This document shows, piece by piece, positions 1-8,295 of a DNA stretch of 64,000 nt. This stretch comes from Verrucomicrobiota bacterium (lineage in GTDB: Bacteria; Verrucomicrobiota; Verrucomicrobiia; Limisphaerales; J093), in assembly GCA_027493615.1 (NCBI GenBank), contig JAOSKK010000038.1:1-64000 (forward strand), written 5' to 3'. Made by a program: the position numbers and the translations under genes. The stretch's first letter is position 1. Each line of letters begins with the position of its first letter. Under the pieces are notes generated by a model, which saw nothing but the letters and a program-made list of their open reading frames with translations, ran no database searches and was not told the DNA's origin.

Positions 1-1260
1 TCACAGGCAGCCAACCCAGACCGGGGACACGTTGATCTGCTTCAGGTCATCCGGCTGGCAAACATACCGACTGAGGCGAGGAAAGCCGGCGATGTTGTCC
101 AGAGCGGCCGAGCGCGATGCAGCAGCTCGCGAACGGGGTCGCCCCGGACGCCGCGCAGCGCCCGGCAGGCATTTCGCGTAGCTGTCCTCGTTCATCTGTC
201 GCGCGCAGCTTCAGCTCGAGACAACAATGAGTCCGGCTTCAGCCAATCAAAGCTTTTCATCTGCGGCACTCGCGAATCCACCAGTGCCAAAGCGCGAACG
301 ACCACCGTTAACACAGACGCGATAGCTTGATTAGCTTATTCGCAGCGGTATGCCCGACGGCGACACGGCTCGCCGCCAGAGCCGCTCGATATCCCGCGCC
401 AGCGCCGCCGACCGTTCGGCGCGTATTCAGCGCTCATCACGATCCAGTCCACGCCGCGCAAGCCGCCGACGCAAGTGAGGCGAGCCATCCTGCCTTCGCA
501 TCCGCCTCACTCGGCGGTTACGGTTGCGCTGCGCAGCAGGCTTCTCCCGGTATCAGCGGACATGGTGGGTGTTAGAGGTCGAGGGCTTGGAGCCTGGTCT
601 TCGCGGGCATCGGCGCCCTTCGTTCAGCGGCGCCAGGTCTCTCAACGGCGTGCGCCGGCGGTTGCAGTTGCGACGAACCGAGCGTGCGTCCAGTTCACGC
701 CACCATTCGGCTTCAAGCTCGGCCTGGGGGCCGAGCGGTGCTGAATCGCGTGAAGAGCGCCCGGCAGGCCGACGGGCTGCCTGGCGATGCCGAAGTCACT
801 TGGTCGGCCCAGAATGACCAGGACGCTGTTTGCTTGAGGTCGCGGTGATGACGGCGTGCGTGCTGGGACACCAGCAGATCTGAGGGAGCCGCGCCCGAGA
901 GCCGGTGGTGCCGTATCCGGTGATCGGGATGCGCCACCATCGATGCAGCGGTTGCGACGCCGCTGGTCGAGGACGCGGGCGATGTTCGATCTGTCGACAG
1001 CGCCTTTCGTTTCCGAATCGGGCGATTTCGACATGTTGTCTTACGACGAGATCACTCGCCGCATCGACGCCGATTACCGATCTCGCCGGAGAGTTGCAGC
1101 GGTCGGACATCGCCCGGTCGCCTGCCGTTACGCCAGCCTCTGCCGCAGCGTTCGCGCTGTCGGCCAGAGCAGGAAGACCTGCCGGCGCAGCAGACGGCGG
1201 TCAGAGCAATCAAGTGCAGCTTCCAGTTACGGTCTGTTATGAAACTGTTCGATCAGAATA
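1..1260 (-). pseudogene. Decayed antisense copy of the Ser/Thr kinase-WD40 gene (runs off the window)
   Basis: No intact frame exists, but the minus strand aligns along its length with the kinase gene at about 2970-4500. Seen in sequence: 739-754 is the exact reverse complement of 3610-3625. The stretch AATGACCAGGACG followed by TTGCTTGAGGTCGCGGTG matches the segment encoding the catalytic HRDLKPNN motif. 475-560 matches the palindrome-bearing region at 3850-3975. The left edge matches the start of the WD40 part, including GGCGACCCCGTTCGCGAG. Substitutions and indels occur throughout, unlike the single-base breaks in other genes here, so this is genuine pseudogenisation after duplication and inversion. 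The start would lie near 1260 and the 3' half is beyond position 1. Confidence 0.8.
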
Positions 1261-1596
1261 CTTCGTCTCGTCAACAAAGGCGTAGTTATATCGAGGTCGT
1301 GAATGTCTTCGCACGATCGGGAACCGACATTCGTCTGTAGCCGCCGCCAGTTTCATCGGCTTTTCGAAAGATTATCGCGTGGCAACCGTACAGATCAACG
1401 CGTGATGGAGGATCGTGGCCGATCGCCCCGCCGTACAGATCACGCGGTCTCTGGTTCCTTCGAGTTCCTTCGGGACCGCGTCATTCGAGCCGGACATTCC
1501 GGTTCCAAGTGTCGGTCTTGTGGATCCTGCCCAGTTGCCTTCCCACCTCCGAAACCGGCTGGACGCCCGGGCGCACACCGGGCAAGGTCCGGCGTC
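1261..1596. other. Intergenic region upstream of the sigma factor
   Basis: No gene is supported here. An open frame extends upstream of the sigma factor on the + strand, but it lacks family similarity before the ATG at 1597. A short GTAGCCGCCGCC fragment of the dispersed repeat is present near 1338. No clear promoter was identified. Confidence 0.5.
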
Positions 1597-2166
1597 ATGA
1601 CGGATGTCACCGAGATCCTGACCGCCGTCGAACGAGGGGAACCGGGCGCTTCCGAGAAGTTGCTGCCCCTGGTCTATGCTGAGCTGCGTCGGCTGGCGGC
1701 CGCCTGGCTGGCCCAGGAACGTCCGGGTCAAACGCTGCAGGCCACCGCGTTGGTCCACGAAGCCTGGCTGCGCCTGGTCAAGGACGAACCCCAGAACTGG
1801 GATGGGCGCCGGCACTTCTTCGGCGCCGCCGCCCAGGCCATGCGCCGCATCCTGGTCGAAAACGCCCGGCGCAAGCGGCGCCCCAAGCACGGCGCCGGCT
1901 GGCAGCGGGTGGAGCTCGATGGCATCGAGTTGCCCAGTCCCATGCCCGACGAGGAACTGCTGGCCCTCGACGAGGCCCTGACCCGGCTGGCCGCGAACCA
2001 CCCCCAGGCGGCACAACTGGTTCAGCTCTGCTTTTTCGCGGGCCTGACCCAGGCCGAGGCCGCGCAGCACCTGGGCGTCTCCCGCGCCACGGCGGAGCGG
2101 ACTTGGGCCTTCGCGCGCGCCTGGCTGTTCCGCGAAGTCCGCAAGGAACTGAATCCGCCAGCATGA
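1597..2166 (+). CDS. ECF-type RNA polymerase sigma factor (TIGR02999-like)
   Basis: The product is 189 aa and begins MTDVTEILTAVERGEPGA. Region 2 contains PLVYAELRRLAAAWLAQERP, QTLQATALVHEAWLRL and AAQAMRRILVENARRK. Region 4 contains QLVQLCFFAGLTQAEAAQHL followed by GVSRATAERTW, the helix-turn-helix that reads the -35 box. The start at 1597 was chosen because this family begins M(T/S)-VTE; the frame is open further upstream but shows no similarity. Sigma factors of this group commonly sit directly upstream of Ser/Thr kinases with WD40/TPR repeats in Verrucomicrobia, Planctomycetes and Acidobacteria, and the same arrangement is seen here with one small gene between. The target promoters cannot be inferred from the window. 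Confidence 0.93.
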   Translation: MTDVTEILTAVERGEPGASEKLLPLVYAELRRLAAAWLAQERPGQTLQATALVHEAWLRLVKDEPQNWDGRRHFFGAAAQAMRRILVENARRKRRPKHGAGWQRVELDGIELPSPMPDEELLALDEALTRLAANHPQAAQLVQLCFFAGLTQAEAAQHLGVSRATAERTWAFARAWLFREVRKELNPPA

Positions 2167-2200
2167 AGCCTCACGTGCTTGCCGAAAGCCCCGTAGCCCC

Positions 2201-2335
2201 GTAGCCGCCGACGTGGGGCGGAGGCGCTCGGCCCTCGGTGTCCACCTTAAACCTTCGGGGGCTACGGAACTCCGATGAGGGAAAACCTCCTGGCAAATCG
2301 CATGGGTGATCGAAGCGACTACGGATCCGCGCTCT
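2201..2335. repeat. Dispersed palindromic repeat element, copy 1
   Basis: Begins GTAGCCGCCGACGTGGGGCG. A second gtag/ctac arm and a downstream block (GAGGGAAAACCTCCTG, then CGCATGGGTGATCGAA) resemble the blocks at 7509-7635 and 11271-11515. The element lies between the sigma factor and the next gene, directly upstream of an ORF as in the other copies. Confidence 0.6.
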
Positions 2336-2376
2336 GAGGGCTCGAAAACCCGACCGCAATCAAGAAAAGAACCAGT

Positions 2377-2853
2377 ATGGGAGAGACCATTGAAGAACGC
2401 GCGTTGGAACTGTACGTGAATAGCAAGATACCGGAGGGCACGTACACCGAAGGACCCAAGGGAGGTCGCTACGTAAAGGGCGGCACTGTGCCGATTCCCG
2501 ACGGAGCAGACTATTACGACCATTCAACGGAGATCACCGCGAGGAATCCTCCAGACGATCCGACCCCATGGGGCCACGAAATCTACCTGCAGCGCAGGCA
2601 GTCTGACGGCAAGATTCTTGGAGTCGCGATGACGATCTTCTGTGAAAACAACCCGGTTTTCGGTGCTGGTCGCTGGTATGGGGTCAGATTGCGCGTCATA
2701 GTACGGTTCAGCGCCACGCACGATGTCTTCCTAGAAAAAGCCGATGTCAAGCTGGCGGCGTGGGAAACTGAACGCTGCCGTTGGGGTAATGGCTGGTTCC
2801 ATTCGGCTGCGAGGCAGTCCTCACGACTTCGGTGTGCTACCACGCCTTGTTGA
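2377..2853 (+). CDS. Hypothetical protein
   Basis: The predicted product is 158 aa, starting MGETIEERALELYVNSKIPE. No family was recognised. It has no signal peptide or membrane segment; it is a mixed polar protein containing a GGRYVKGGTVPIPDG stretch and a beta-rich middle. The Arg/Ser/Cys-rich last 15 or so residues look out of frame, so the true C-terminus may be lost to a one-base indel near 2800. It lies between the ECF sigma factor and the kinase, 36 bases upstream of the kinase start, so it could be co-transcribed with them. Function is unknown. Confidence 0.55.
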   Translation: MGETIEERALELYVNSKIPEGTYTEGPKGGRYVKGGTVPIPDGADYYDHSTEITARNPPDDPTPWGHEIYLQRRQSDGKILGVAMTIFCENNPVFGAGRWYGVRLRVIVRFSATHDVFLEKADVKLAAWETERCRWGNGWFHSAARQSSRLRCATTPC

Positions 2854-2889
2854 CGCAGGACGGGGTATTCTGGTGATGATCCCCCATCC

Positions 2890-4008
2890 ATGAGCGAGCG
2901 GGAAGACCAGCTTGAGGCGGTTTTCACCGAGGCACGGACCATGGCTTCGCCGGAGGAGCGCGAGTGCTTTCTGGCCGCCGTCTGCGGTGCTGATGCCGAT
3001 CTACGCCGGCAGGTGGATTCCCTGCTCCTGGCCGACGCGCAGGCGGGCGACTTTCTGCGGCAGAACGTCCTGGCGCCCAACGGCTCACCCGCCGGCGAGC
3101 GACCGGGCGACGTCATCGGCCGCTACAAGCTCCTCCAGCAGATCGGTGAAGGCGGTTTCGGCGTCGTCTTCATGGCCGAGCAGCAGGAGCCCGTGCGCCG
3201 GCTGGTCGCCCTCAAGATCATCAAGGCCGGCATGGACACCAGGGAGGTGATCGCCCGGTTCGAGGCGGAGCGGCAGGCGCTGGCCTTGATGGATCACCCG
3301 AACATCGCCCGCGTCCTCGATGGCGGCGTCACCGCGGCTGGCCGGCCCTATTTCGTGATGGACCTGGTCAAGGGCATCCCGATCACCGAGTTCTGCGAGC
3401 GCCACCGGCTCTCCATCGAGGCGCGGCTGCGCTTGTTCATGCAGGTCTGCGCCGGTGTCCAGCACGCGCACCAAAAGGGCGTCATCCACCGCGACCTCAA
3501 GCCAAACAACGTCCTGGTCATTCACGAGCCGGGCCTGTCAGGCGTGCCCAAGGTGATTGACTTCGGCATCGCCAAGGCCATCGGCCAGCGGCTCACCGAC
3601 AAGACGCTCTTCACGCGATTCGAGCAACTCCTCGGCACCCCCGCTTACATGAGCCCCGAGCAGGCCGAGTGGAGCGGCGTGGACGTGGACACGCGCTCGG
3701 ACCTCTACTCGCTCGGCGTCCTGCTCTACGAGCTGCTCACCGGCACCACGCCGTTGGAAAAGGAGACCCTGGCCCGCGCCGCGCTGGACGAAGTGCGCCG
3801 TCTCATCCGCGAGGCCGAACCGCCCAAGCCCTCGACACGTCTGACCGCCCTCATGTCCGCTGATACCGGGAGGCGCCTGCCACACCGCGGCAGCCCCCAC
3901 GCCCCCGTAGCCGCCGAAGTGATGAGGCGGATACCCGAACCCAGGATGGCTCCGCCTCCTTACGTCGGCGGCTACAGCAAGTGCGCGGCGACCTGGACTG
4001 GATCGTGA
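2890..4008 (+). CDS. Ser/Thr protein kinase, catalytic part (gene interrupted by a palindrome)
   Basis: Eukaryotic-like (Hanks-type) kinase. After a roughly 70-residue N-terminal region, seen motifs are the glycine loop GEGGFGVVF, the VALKII lysine, HRDLKPNN in the catalytic loop, DFGIAKAIG, GTPAYMSPEQAEW and DTRSDLYSLGVLLYELLTG. All residues needed for phosphotransfer are present. The frame breaks inside the C-lobe: a 69-bp palindrome at 3907-3975 follows PKPSTRLTALMSADTG, and the conserved RGDLDWIVMKALEKDRSRRY continues in another frame from 3981. In related proteins these parts are one polypeptide that continues into WD40 and TPR repeats, so this is the N-terminal piece of a gene spanning 2890-7512. 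Either the kinase is inactivated or the two pieces are made separately. Confidence 0.85.
   Translation: MSEREDQLEAVFTEARTMASPEERECFLAAVCGADADLRRQVDSLLLADAQAGDFLRQNVLAPNGSPAGERPGDVIGRYKLLQQIGEGGFGVVFMAEQQEPVRRLVALKIIKAGMDTREVIARFEAERQALALMDHPNIARVLDGGVTAAGRPYFVMDLVKGIPITEFCERHRLSIEARLRLFMQVCAGVQHAHQKGVIHRDLKPNNVLVIHEPGLSGVPKVIDFGIAKAIGQRLTDKTLFTRFEQLLGTPAYMSPEQAEWSGVDVDTRSDLYSLGVLLYELLTGTTPLEKETLARAALDEVRRLIREAEPPKPSTRLTALMSADTGRRLPHRGSPHAPVAAEVMRRIPEPRMAPPPYVGGYSKCAATWTGS
3907..3975. repeat. 69-bp palindromic element inside the kinase gene
   Basis: Two roughly 25-base arms (3907-3931 and 3951-3975) are near-perfect reverse complements around a 19-base loop. The left arm starts GTAGCCGCCGAAGTGATGAG and the right arm ends CCTTACGTCGGCGGCTAC. 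It belongs to the same dispersed family as copies at 2201, 7509 and 11271. It separates the two reading frames of the kinase. A diverged version occupies the equivalent place in the decayed copy (about 475-530). Confidence 0.8.
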
Positions 4009-6749
4009 TGAAGGCGCTGGAGAAGGACCGCTCGCGCCGTTACGAGACGGTCAACGGCCTGGCGCGGGACCTCGAGCGGCATCTGAACGGCGAGCCGGTG
4101 GTCGCCCGTCCGCCGTCCAAGGCATACCGCGCGGGCAAGTTCATCCGGAAGCATCGCGTCGCAGTGACGGCGGTGGGCGGCGTGGCGCTGGCATTGGTGG
4201 TGGGGCTCGCGCTGGCACTGGTGGGGTTCGCGCAGGCGAGACGCCACCGGATGCAAGCCGAGAAGAGCGAGTTGACAAGCCGGACTCAGTTGGTCCAGCT
4301 CGAGCTGGAGCACGGCACGCGACGGATGGACGAGGACAACTACGGCGAAGCGCTGGTGTGGTATGCCGAGGCGCTGCGCAACGATCAGGGCGACCCCGTT
4401 CGCGAGCCGCTGCATCGCATGCGCATCGGCTCGCTTCTGGACCGCCATCCGCGGCTGCTCCACTTGTGGGCCCTCAAGGGTCCGGTATGGCGCTGCGCCT
4501 TCAGCCCGGATGGTCAGAAGCTCGTGGCGAGCTACGGTACCCGTTTCGCCGGGCCGACGTTGGTCCTCGCCGACCTCCGCACGGAGCGGTTGCTGTGGGA
4601 GGTTCCCGCCAAGTCGAGCGGCTTCGGGGTGCCCACGCTCGCCTTCAGCCCGGATGGTCGGCGGGTCGTCTTGCGGGCCATTGACCACACGAAGGTCCCG
4701 GCCATTTACGATGCCAGTACCGGTCGCACCATCCTGACGGCGGAGGAGACCGGCGCGCAGCCGCGTCTCCTGGACAGCCCGGACGGAGAGGCGGCCTTGG
4801 TCGCTGTCGGTCCCGATACGGCCCAAGTCGTCGAAGTGGAGACCGGCGCGGCCCTGAGTCCCCGCCTGCAAGTGCCGGGCACGCTCCGCCGGGGTTTGTT
4901 GAATGCGAACCGGCATTACGCCACGCTGCTTCACTGCGCACCGGCGGGCTCGACCAACGACACGCGAGGCGCGCTGCTCGTGTTCGATCTGCGTGACGGT
5001 GCGCGGGTGGGGCCGCCCATCGAGGTCAGCCGCGATTGCGATTTCCTCCTTGCCCAGGACGGGTTGCGTCTGGTTGTGGCCACGGCCGACCATCCCGACG
5101 CCATAGCCACCCTCCAAGCCTGGAACGTGGTCGAGGGGACGCCTCTGGGCCTGACCGGCCGGGCGGAGGGCGAGTTCCATGGTCTGTTCATCACCCCGAC
5201 CGAGCAATGGGTGATCACCCGATTGCCCTTGAAGACAACGCTCTGGGACCTTGATCGCGATACCGTCCGCACACTCGACTACGGCGTTCTGGGAGTCCGG
5301 CGCGGCTTTGGTTTCTGCGCGGATGGCTTCCTTCTGGCTTGGGACTATGCAGTGAGAGCCCTGCCCAAGGGTGACCTCCTGACCACGGAGCTTCACCATG
5401 GGAGTTGGGTGTTCGATTCCGCCTTCAGTCCGGAGGGTCATCTGCTGGCGACCGCCAGCATAGACCACACCTTGCGGGTCTGGGACCTGGCCGCCTCCAC
5501 GCCCCCGGAGTACGTGATTCGCGAGCGGAACAAGGTGGCGGACGCGGTGCTCAGTCCGGATGGCAAGACCCTTGCCGTGGAGACGCAGGGTCCGGGCGCC
5601 ACGCGGCTCTGGTCCACGACGACGGGCGAACCCCTGGGACCCCCTTTGGCCGACGACCATCAGTATGGCAAACTGCTCTTCAGCCCCGATGGCCGGCATC
5701 TGGTGTCTTACGCCGGGCATGTGGTCAAAGCCCTGACGCTGTCGGTCACTGAGGGGGCCACGCTATGGGACCTGGGGAACGATCTGCAGCCCATGCTGAG
5801 GGTGCATACGAACGCCACCGTGCTCTCGGCGGCCTTCAGCCCGGACAGTCGGCGCCTCCTCACGGGGGGCGACGACGATCTGGCCCAGGTTTGGGATGTG
5901 TCCACCGGGGAGCGACTCCTTCGCCTCGAGCATCAAGCGGGGGTGCTTGGTGTGGCGTTCAGCGCGGATGGCCGTCGGATCGTAACGGCCCTCCACCGCG
6001 GCCCCGTGCAACTTTGGGATGCCCGGACGGGTGAGGTCCAACTCACGATCCAGCACCCTGAGTATCAATTCGACCGGGTCGCGTTGAGTCCGGATGGGCG
6101 GCACCTGGTCACCGGTGGCACCGACCAGGGGGCGCGGGTGTGGGACGCGGAGACCGGCCGGCAGGAGGGTTCCTTCCTCTATCATGCGGGCAATCCCGTA
6201 GAGGTTCGCTTCGCGCTCGATTCCCGGTCGTTCCTCACCTTCAGCCCGGCGCCTTTCGTGAAAGTGTGGAATCGGGAACCCGCCCAACTCCGCGTGAAGC
6301 CGCTCGAGCACAAGGGACTCAATCGCGCCGGACAAAGGCAGGACGGGCGGATACTGGAGGCCGGGTTCAGCTCGAGGGGACGGTTCGTCGCCTCGGCCAG
6401 CGCTCATGGCACCGCCCGCGTCTGGGACCTGGTCACCGGGGAGCCTGTTTGTCTGCCCATCCGGCACGCCGGCGGCGTGTACGCGGTCGGATTCGCCCCT
6501 CCGGAAGACCGGTTGGTCACTGCGGGCGCGGATGGCGTGGTCAAGGTTCAAACCTTCGCCCGCTGTGATTACCCTCTGGATGTCATCCAGGATTTCGCCG
6601 AGCTGCTGGCGGGCGCCCGGAAGGAGACAACCGGCGCTTTCATGCCCCTCGACACCGAGCAATTGGCCGACCGGTTCGAGCGTCTCCGGCGCGTGGCGCC
6701 AGAGGCATTTCGCGAGAGCACCCCCGCGCCAGCAGGCGCTGTGGCATGA
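3981..6749 (+). CDS. WD40-repeat sensor part of the Ser/Thr kinase, with kinase tail and one membrane helix
   Basis: The 922-aa frame (GTG start) opens with the end of the kinase C-lobe (GDLDWIVMKALEKDRSRRYE). A single transmembrane helix follows (VAVTAVGGVALALVVGLALA, about residues 55-78). A long series of WD40 blades comes next, with repeated FSPDG and VWD motifs such as AAFSPDSRRLLTGGDDDLAQ and VRVWD-type ends, probably forming two beta-propellers on the outer side of the membrane. In this family the kinase is cytoplasmic and the propeller is the presumed sensing or docking part. The frame ends at a stop near 6749, but the TPR segment of the same protein continues in another frame, implying a one-base indel around 6730. 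Confidence 0.82.
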   Translation: MRGDLDWIVMKALEKDRSRRYETVNGLARDLERHLNGEPVVARPPSKAYRAGKFIRKHRVAVTAVGGVALALVVGLALALVGFAQARRHRMQAEKSELTSRTQLVQLELEHGTRRMDEDNYGEALVWYAEALRNDQGDPVREPLHRMRIGSLLDRHPRLLHLWALKGPVWRCAFSPDGQKLVASYGTRFAGPTLVLADLRTERLLWEVPAKSSGFGVPTLAFSPDGRRVVLRAIDHTKVPAIYDASTGRTILTAEETGAQPRLLDSPDGEAALVAVGPDTAQVVEVETGAALSPRLQVPGTLRRGLLNANRHYATLLHCAPAGSTNDTRGALLVFDLRDGARVGPPIEVSRDCDFLLAQDGLRLVVATADHPDAIATLQAWNVVEGTPLGLTGRAEGEFHGLFITPTEQWVITRLPLKTTLWDLDRDTVRTLDYGVLGVRRGFGFCADGFLLAWDYAVRALPKGDLLTTELHHGSWVFDSAFSPEGHLLATASIDHTLRVWDLAASTPPEYVIRERNKVADAVLSPDGKTLAVETQGPGATRLWSTTTGEPLGPPLADDHQYGKLLFSPDGRHLVSYAGHVVKALTLSVTEGATLWDLGNDLQPMLRVHTNATVLSAAFSPDSRRLLTGGDDDLAQVWDVSTGERLLRLEHQAGVLGVAFSADGRRIVTALHRGPVQLWDARTGEVQLTIQHPEYQFDRVALSPDGRHLVTGGTDQGARVWDAETGRQEGSFLYHAGNPVEVRFALDSRSFLTFSPAPFVKVWNREPAQLRVKPLEHKGLNRAGQRQDGRILEAGFSSRGRFVASASAHGTARVWDLVTGEPVCLPIRHAGGVYAVGFAPPEDRLVTAGADGVVKVQTFARCDYPLDVIQDFAELLAGARKETTGAFMPLDTEQLADRFERLRRVAPEAFRESTPAPAGAVA

Positions 6750-7512
6750 CGAAATCGCCACCCTGGCAAGGGCCGAGCGCCACTGGCCCGCGGTCATCTG
6801 GCACCTGGACCGGGCCTTCAGCCTTGATCCCGGGCTGACGAACAGCGCCCCGGGCCATGAACTGCTCCGCCGGCGTGGCGAGGCCCGGGCCGAGCAAGGC
6901 GACTGGCGCGGGGCCGCCGGGGACTTCGAACGGGCGGTCCAACTCGACCCCGACCGGGTCGAGACCTGGCAAGACCTGGTGACGGCCGAGTTGGCCGCTG
7001 ATCGGCCGGAGGAGTACCGCAGAGCGTGCGACCGCATGCTGCGCCGGTTCGAATGGGCGATCCCCACAGCAACTTGGACGACGGTACCCACGGTCAACGA
7101 GATCGCCCTTGTATGCACGTTCGCTCCCGCAGCCGTGCCGGATCTGGATCGCGTGGCCACGATGACAGAAGCGATCGTGGCCAACCTTCCCGATCAACCC
7201 AAGCTGCTGAACACGCATGGCCAGGTGCTGTACCGGGTGGGGCGCTTCGAAGACGCGATCCACGTGCTGCAGCGGGCATGTGTCGTGAGCGGTGCCGACT
7301 GTGCCTGGTGGGATGCCTTCTTCCTGGCGATGGCGCACGCCCGGCTCGGCCACACCAGCGAAGCCCGGCAGTTTCTGGGTCAAGCCGATGAAAGGTGGCT
7401 CCAGAATTCCCCGCCGACGGCCGGATCCACCCAATCCGCTCCTGACTGGCATGATCGCGCCCTCTTCGCCTTGCTCCGCCGCGAGGCCGCCGACGTCGTC
7501 GCCGGCAAGTAG
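6730..7512 (+). pseudogene. TPR C-terminal part of the kinase-WD40 protein (frameshifted)
   Basis: The frame resumes with QQALWHDEIATLARAERHWP and AVIWHLDRAFSLDPG. Tetratricopeptide-like helical pairs follow (GEARAEQGDWRGAAGDFERA, HGQVLYRVGRFEDAIHVLQR, MAHARLGHTSEARQFLGQAD). This is the normal C-terminus of the WD40-kinase family, so it belongs to the upstream gene rather than being separate; the shift lies near 6730. The stop codon TAG at 7510-7512 is formed by the start of another dispersed repeat (GTAGCCGCCGACGTGAGG), so the repeat abuts the gene end exactly. Confidence 0.7.
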
Positions 7513-7635
7513 CCGCCGACGTGAGGACGCGGAACGATCCTCTTTCCGGCCTCTGCCCTGGCGCAACTTTTCTGAGGGAAATCCGCCTGCTCCGTCGCAT
7601 GTGCGGGTGGACGATCAAAGATCGTTCCGCCAACT
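7509..7635. repeat. Dispersed repeat element, copy with terminal hairpin
   Basis: Starts GTAGCCGCCGACGTGAGGAC, contains GAGGGAAATCCGCCTGCTCC and CGTCGCATGTGCGGGTGGAC, and ends with the small hairpin GGACGATCAAAGATCGTTCC. The same order of blocks occurs at 11271-11515. The integron-type cassette starts immediately after it. Confidence 0.65.
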
Positions 7636-7691
7636 GTTAGGCGAATTTCCAGTTTCACGACTGGAGAACACACCAACACACACGGACAACT

Positions 7692-8147
7692 ATGATTATC
7701 ACAGGAACAGGCCCATACAAAGCCACGAGCCCCGGCTTCGACAGGGGTATGCAGACAACTACCTATTGCGGTAACAATCCAGAGAGTTGGATTCGCGGCT
7801 CCGCGACGCTCGATACAAACTCAGGGATTATCTCGATGACGGTGCAGTTAGAAACAGACTCGACTACAGCTGGACCGAAAGGGAGAGTTGTAGCCACAGT
7901 TCGTGACGCCACTGGCAAGACACTGGCCACTGCCACGTCTGACGAGATTGGAATAGGAGGAAAGCCTCCTGGGAAGGCAGTCATCCGGAACTTCGATTCG
8001 ACAGTTTCCGTTCCTCTGAGCACGATTCAGACTGCTACATCGCTGTCTCTTGAGGCACAATGCACAGGAAGCGTAGGACAACCTTGGGGCATTGACTTGA
8101 GCAATGTGCAGAAGGCTTTCAACATCATAATCGCACTCTTCGCCTAA
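7692..8147 (+). CDS. Cassette-borne hypothetical protein
   Basis: The product is 151 aa and begins MIITGTGPYKATSPGFDRGM. No family was recognised. The sequence is Thr/Ser/Gly-rich and beta-strand-like, with no signal peptide, and contains GRVVATVRDATGKTLATATS and SLSLEAQCTGSVGQPWGIDL. Its base composition is visibly less GC-rich than its neighbours, consistent with transfer. The stop codon is embedded in the attC 5' box. It carries no recognisable catalytic motif. Confidence 0.72.
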   Translation: MIITGTGPYKATSPGFDRGMQTTTYCGNNPESWIRGSATLDTNSGIISMTVQLETDSTTAGPKGRVVATVRDATGKTLATATSDEIGIGGKPPGKAVIRNFDSTVSVPLSTIQTATSLSLEAQCTGSVGQPWGIDLSNVQKAFNIIIALFA

Positions 8148-8265
8148 CCATGCGCTGCAACGAACCGCCCCCCGCTCTTCCGTTCGGAGCGGGAAGGCAC
8201 TATGGACGTGCCTCTTGCGCTCCACCTTGCCTCTCGGCGGCGGTCGCTGAGCTTCGTCGTTAACC
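8142..8265 (+). repeat. attC site of the solitary cassette
   Basis: A 124-bp imperfect palindrome bounded by GCCTAAC and GTTAACC, with internal complementary blocks near the ends (AACGAACCGCC against GGCGGCGGTCG). The length and GAACCGCC-type inner block resemble the 126-bp attC sites at 24951 and 25402. Confidence 0.65.
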
Positions 8266-8295
8266 GAAAGTACCGACAACCGTAGAAACACAATT

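Larger units (their letters stand above)
7637..8265 (+). mobile_element. Solitary integron gene cassette
   Basis: The cassette begins at the G|TTAGGC junction (GTTAGGC at 7636-7642). It contains one ORF (7692-8147) and ends in an attC-like site whose 5' box GCCTAAC (8142-8148) is the exact complement of the cassette's own start, as expected for a circularised cassette. The 3' box is GTTAACC (8259-8265). The ORF stop TAA lies inside the 5' box, as in the cassettes of the array at 23-26 kb. No integrase is nearby; the nearest is about 18 kb away and the orientation is opposite to that of the array. Confidence 0.72.

Noticed and set aside
3972..5720. 582-codon open frame on the minus strand
   Set aside because: Antisense to the WD40 gene; composition is that of a reverse-complement shadow and no domain is visible.
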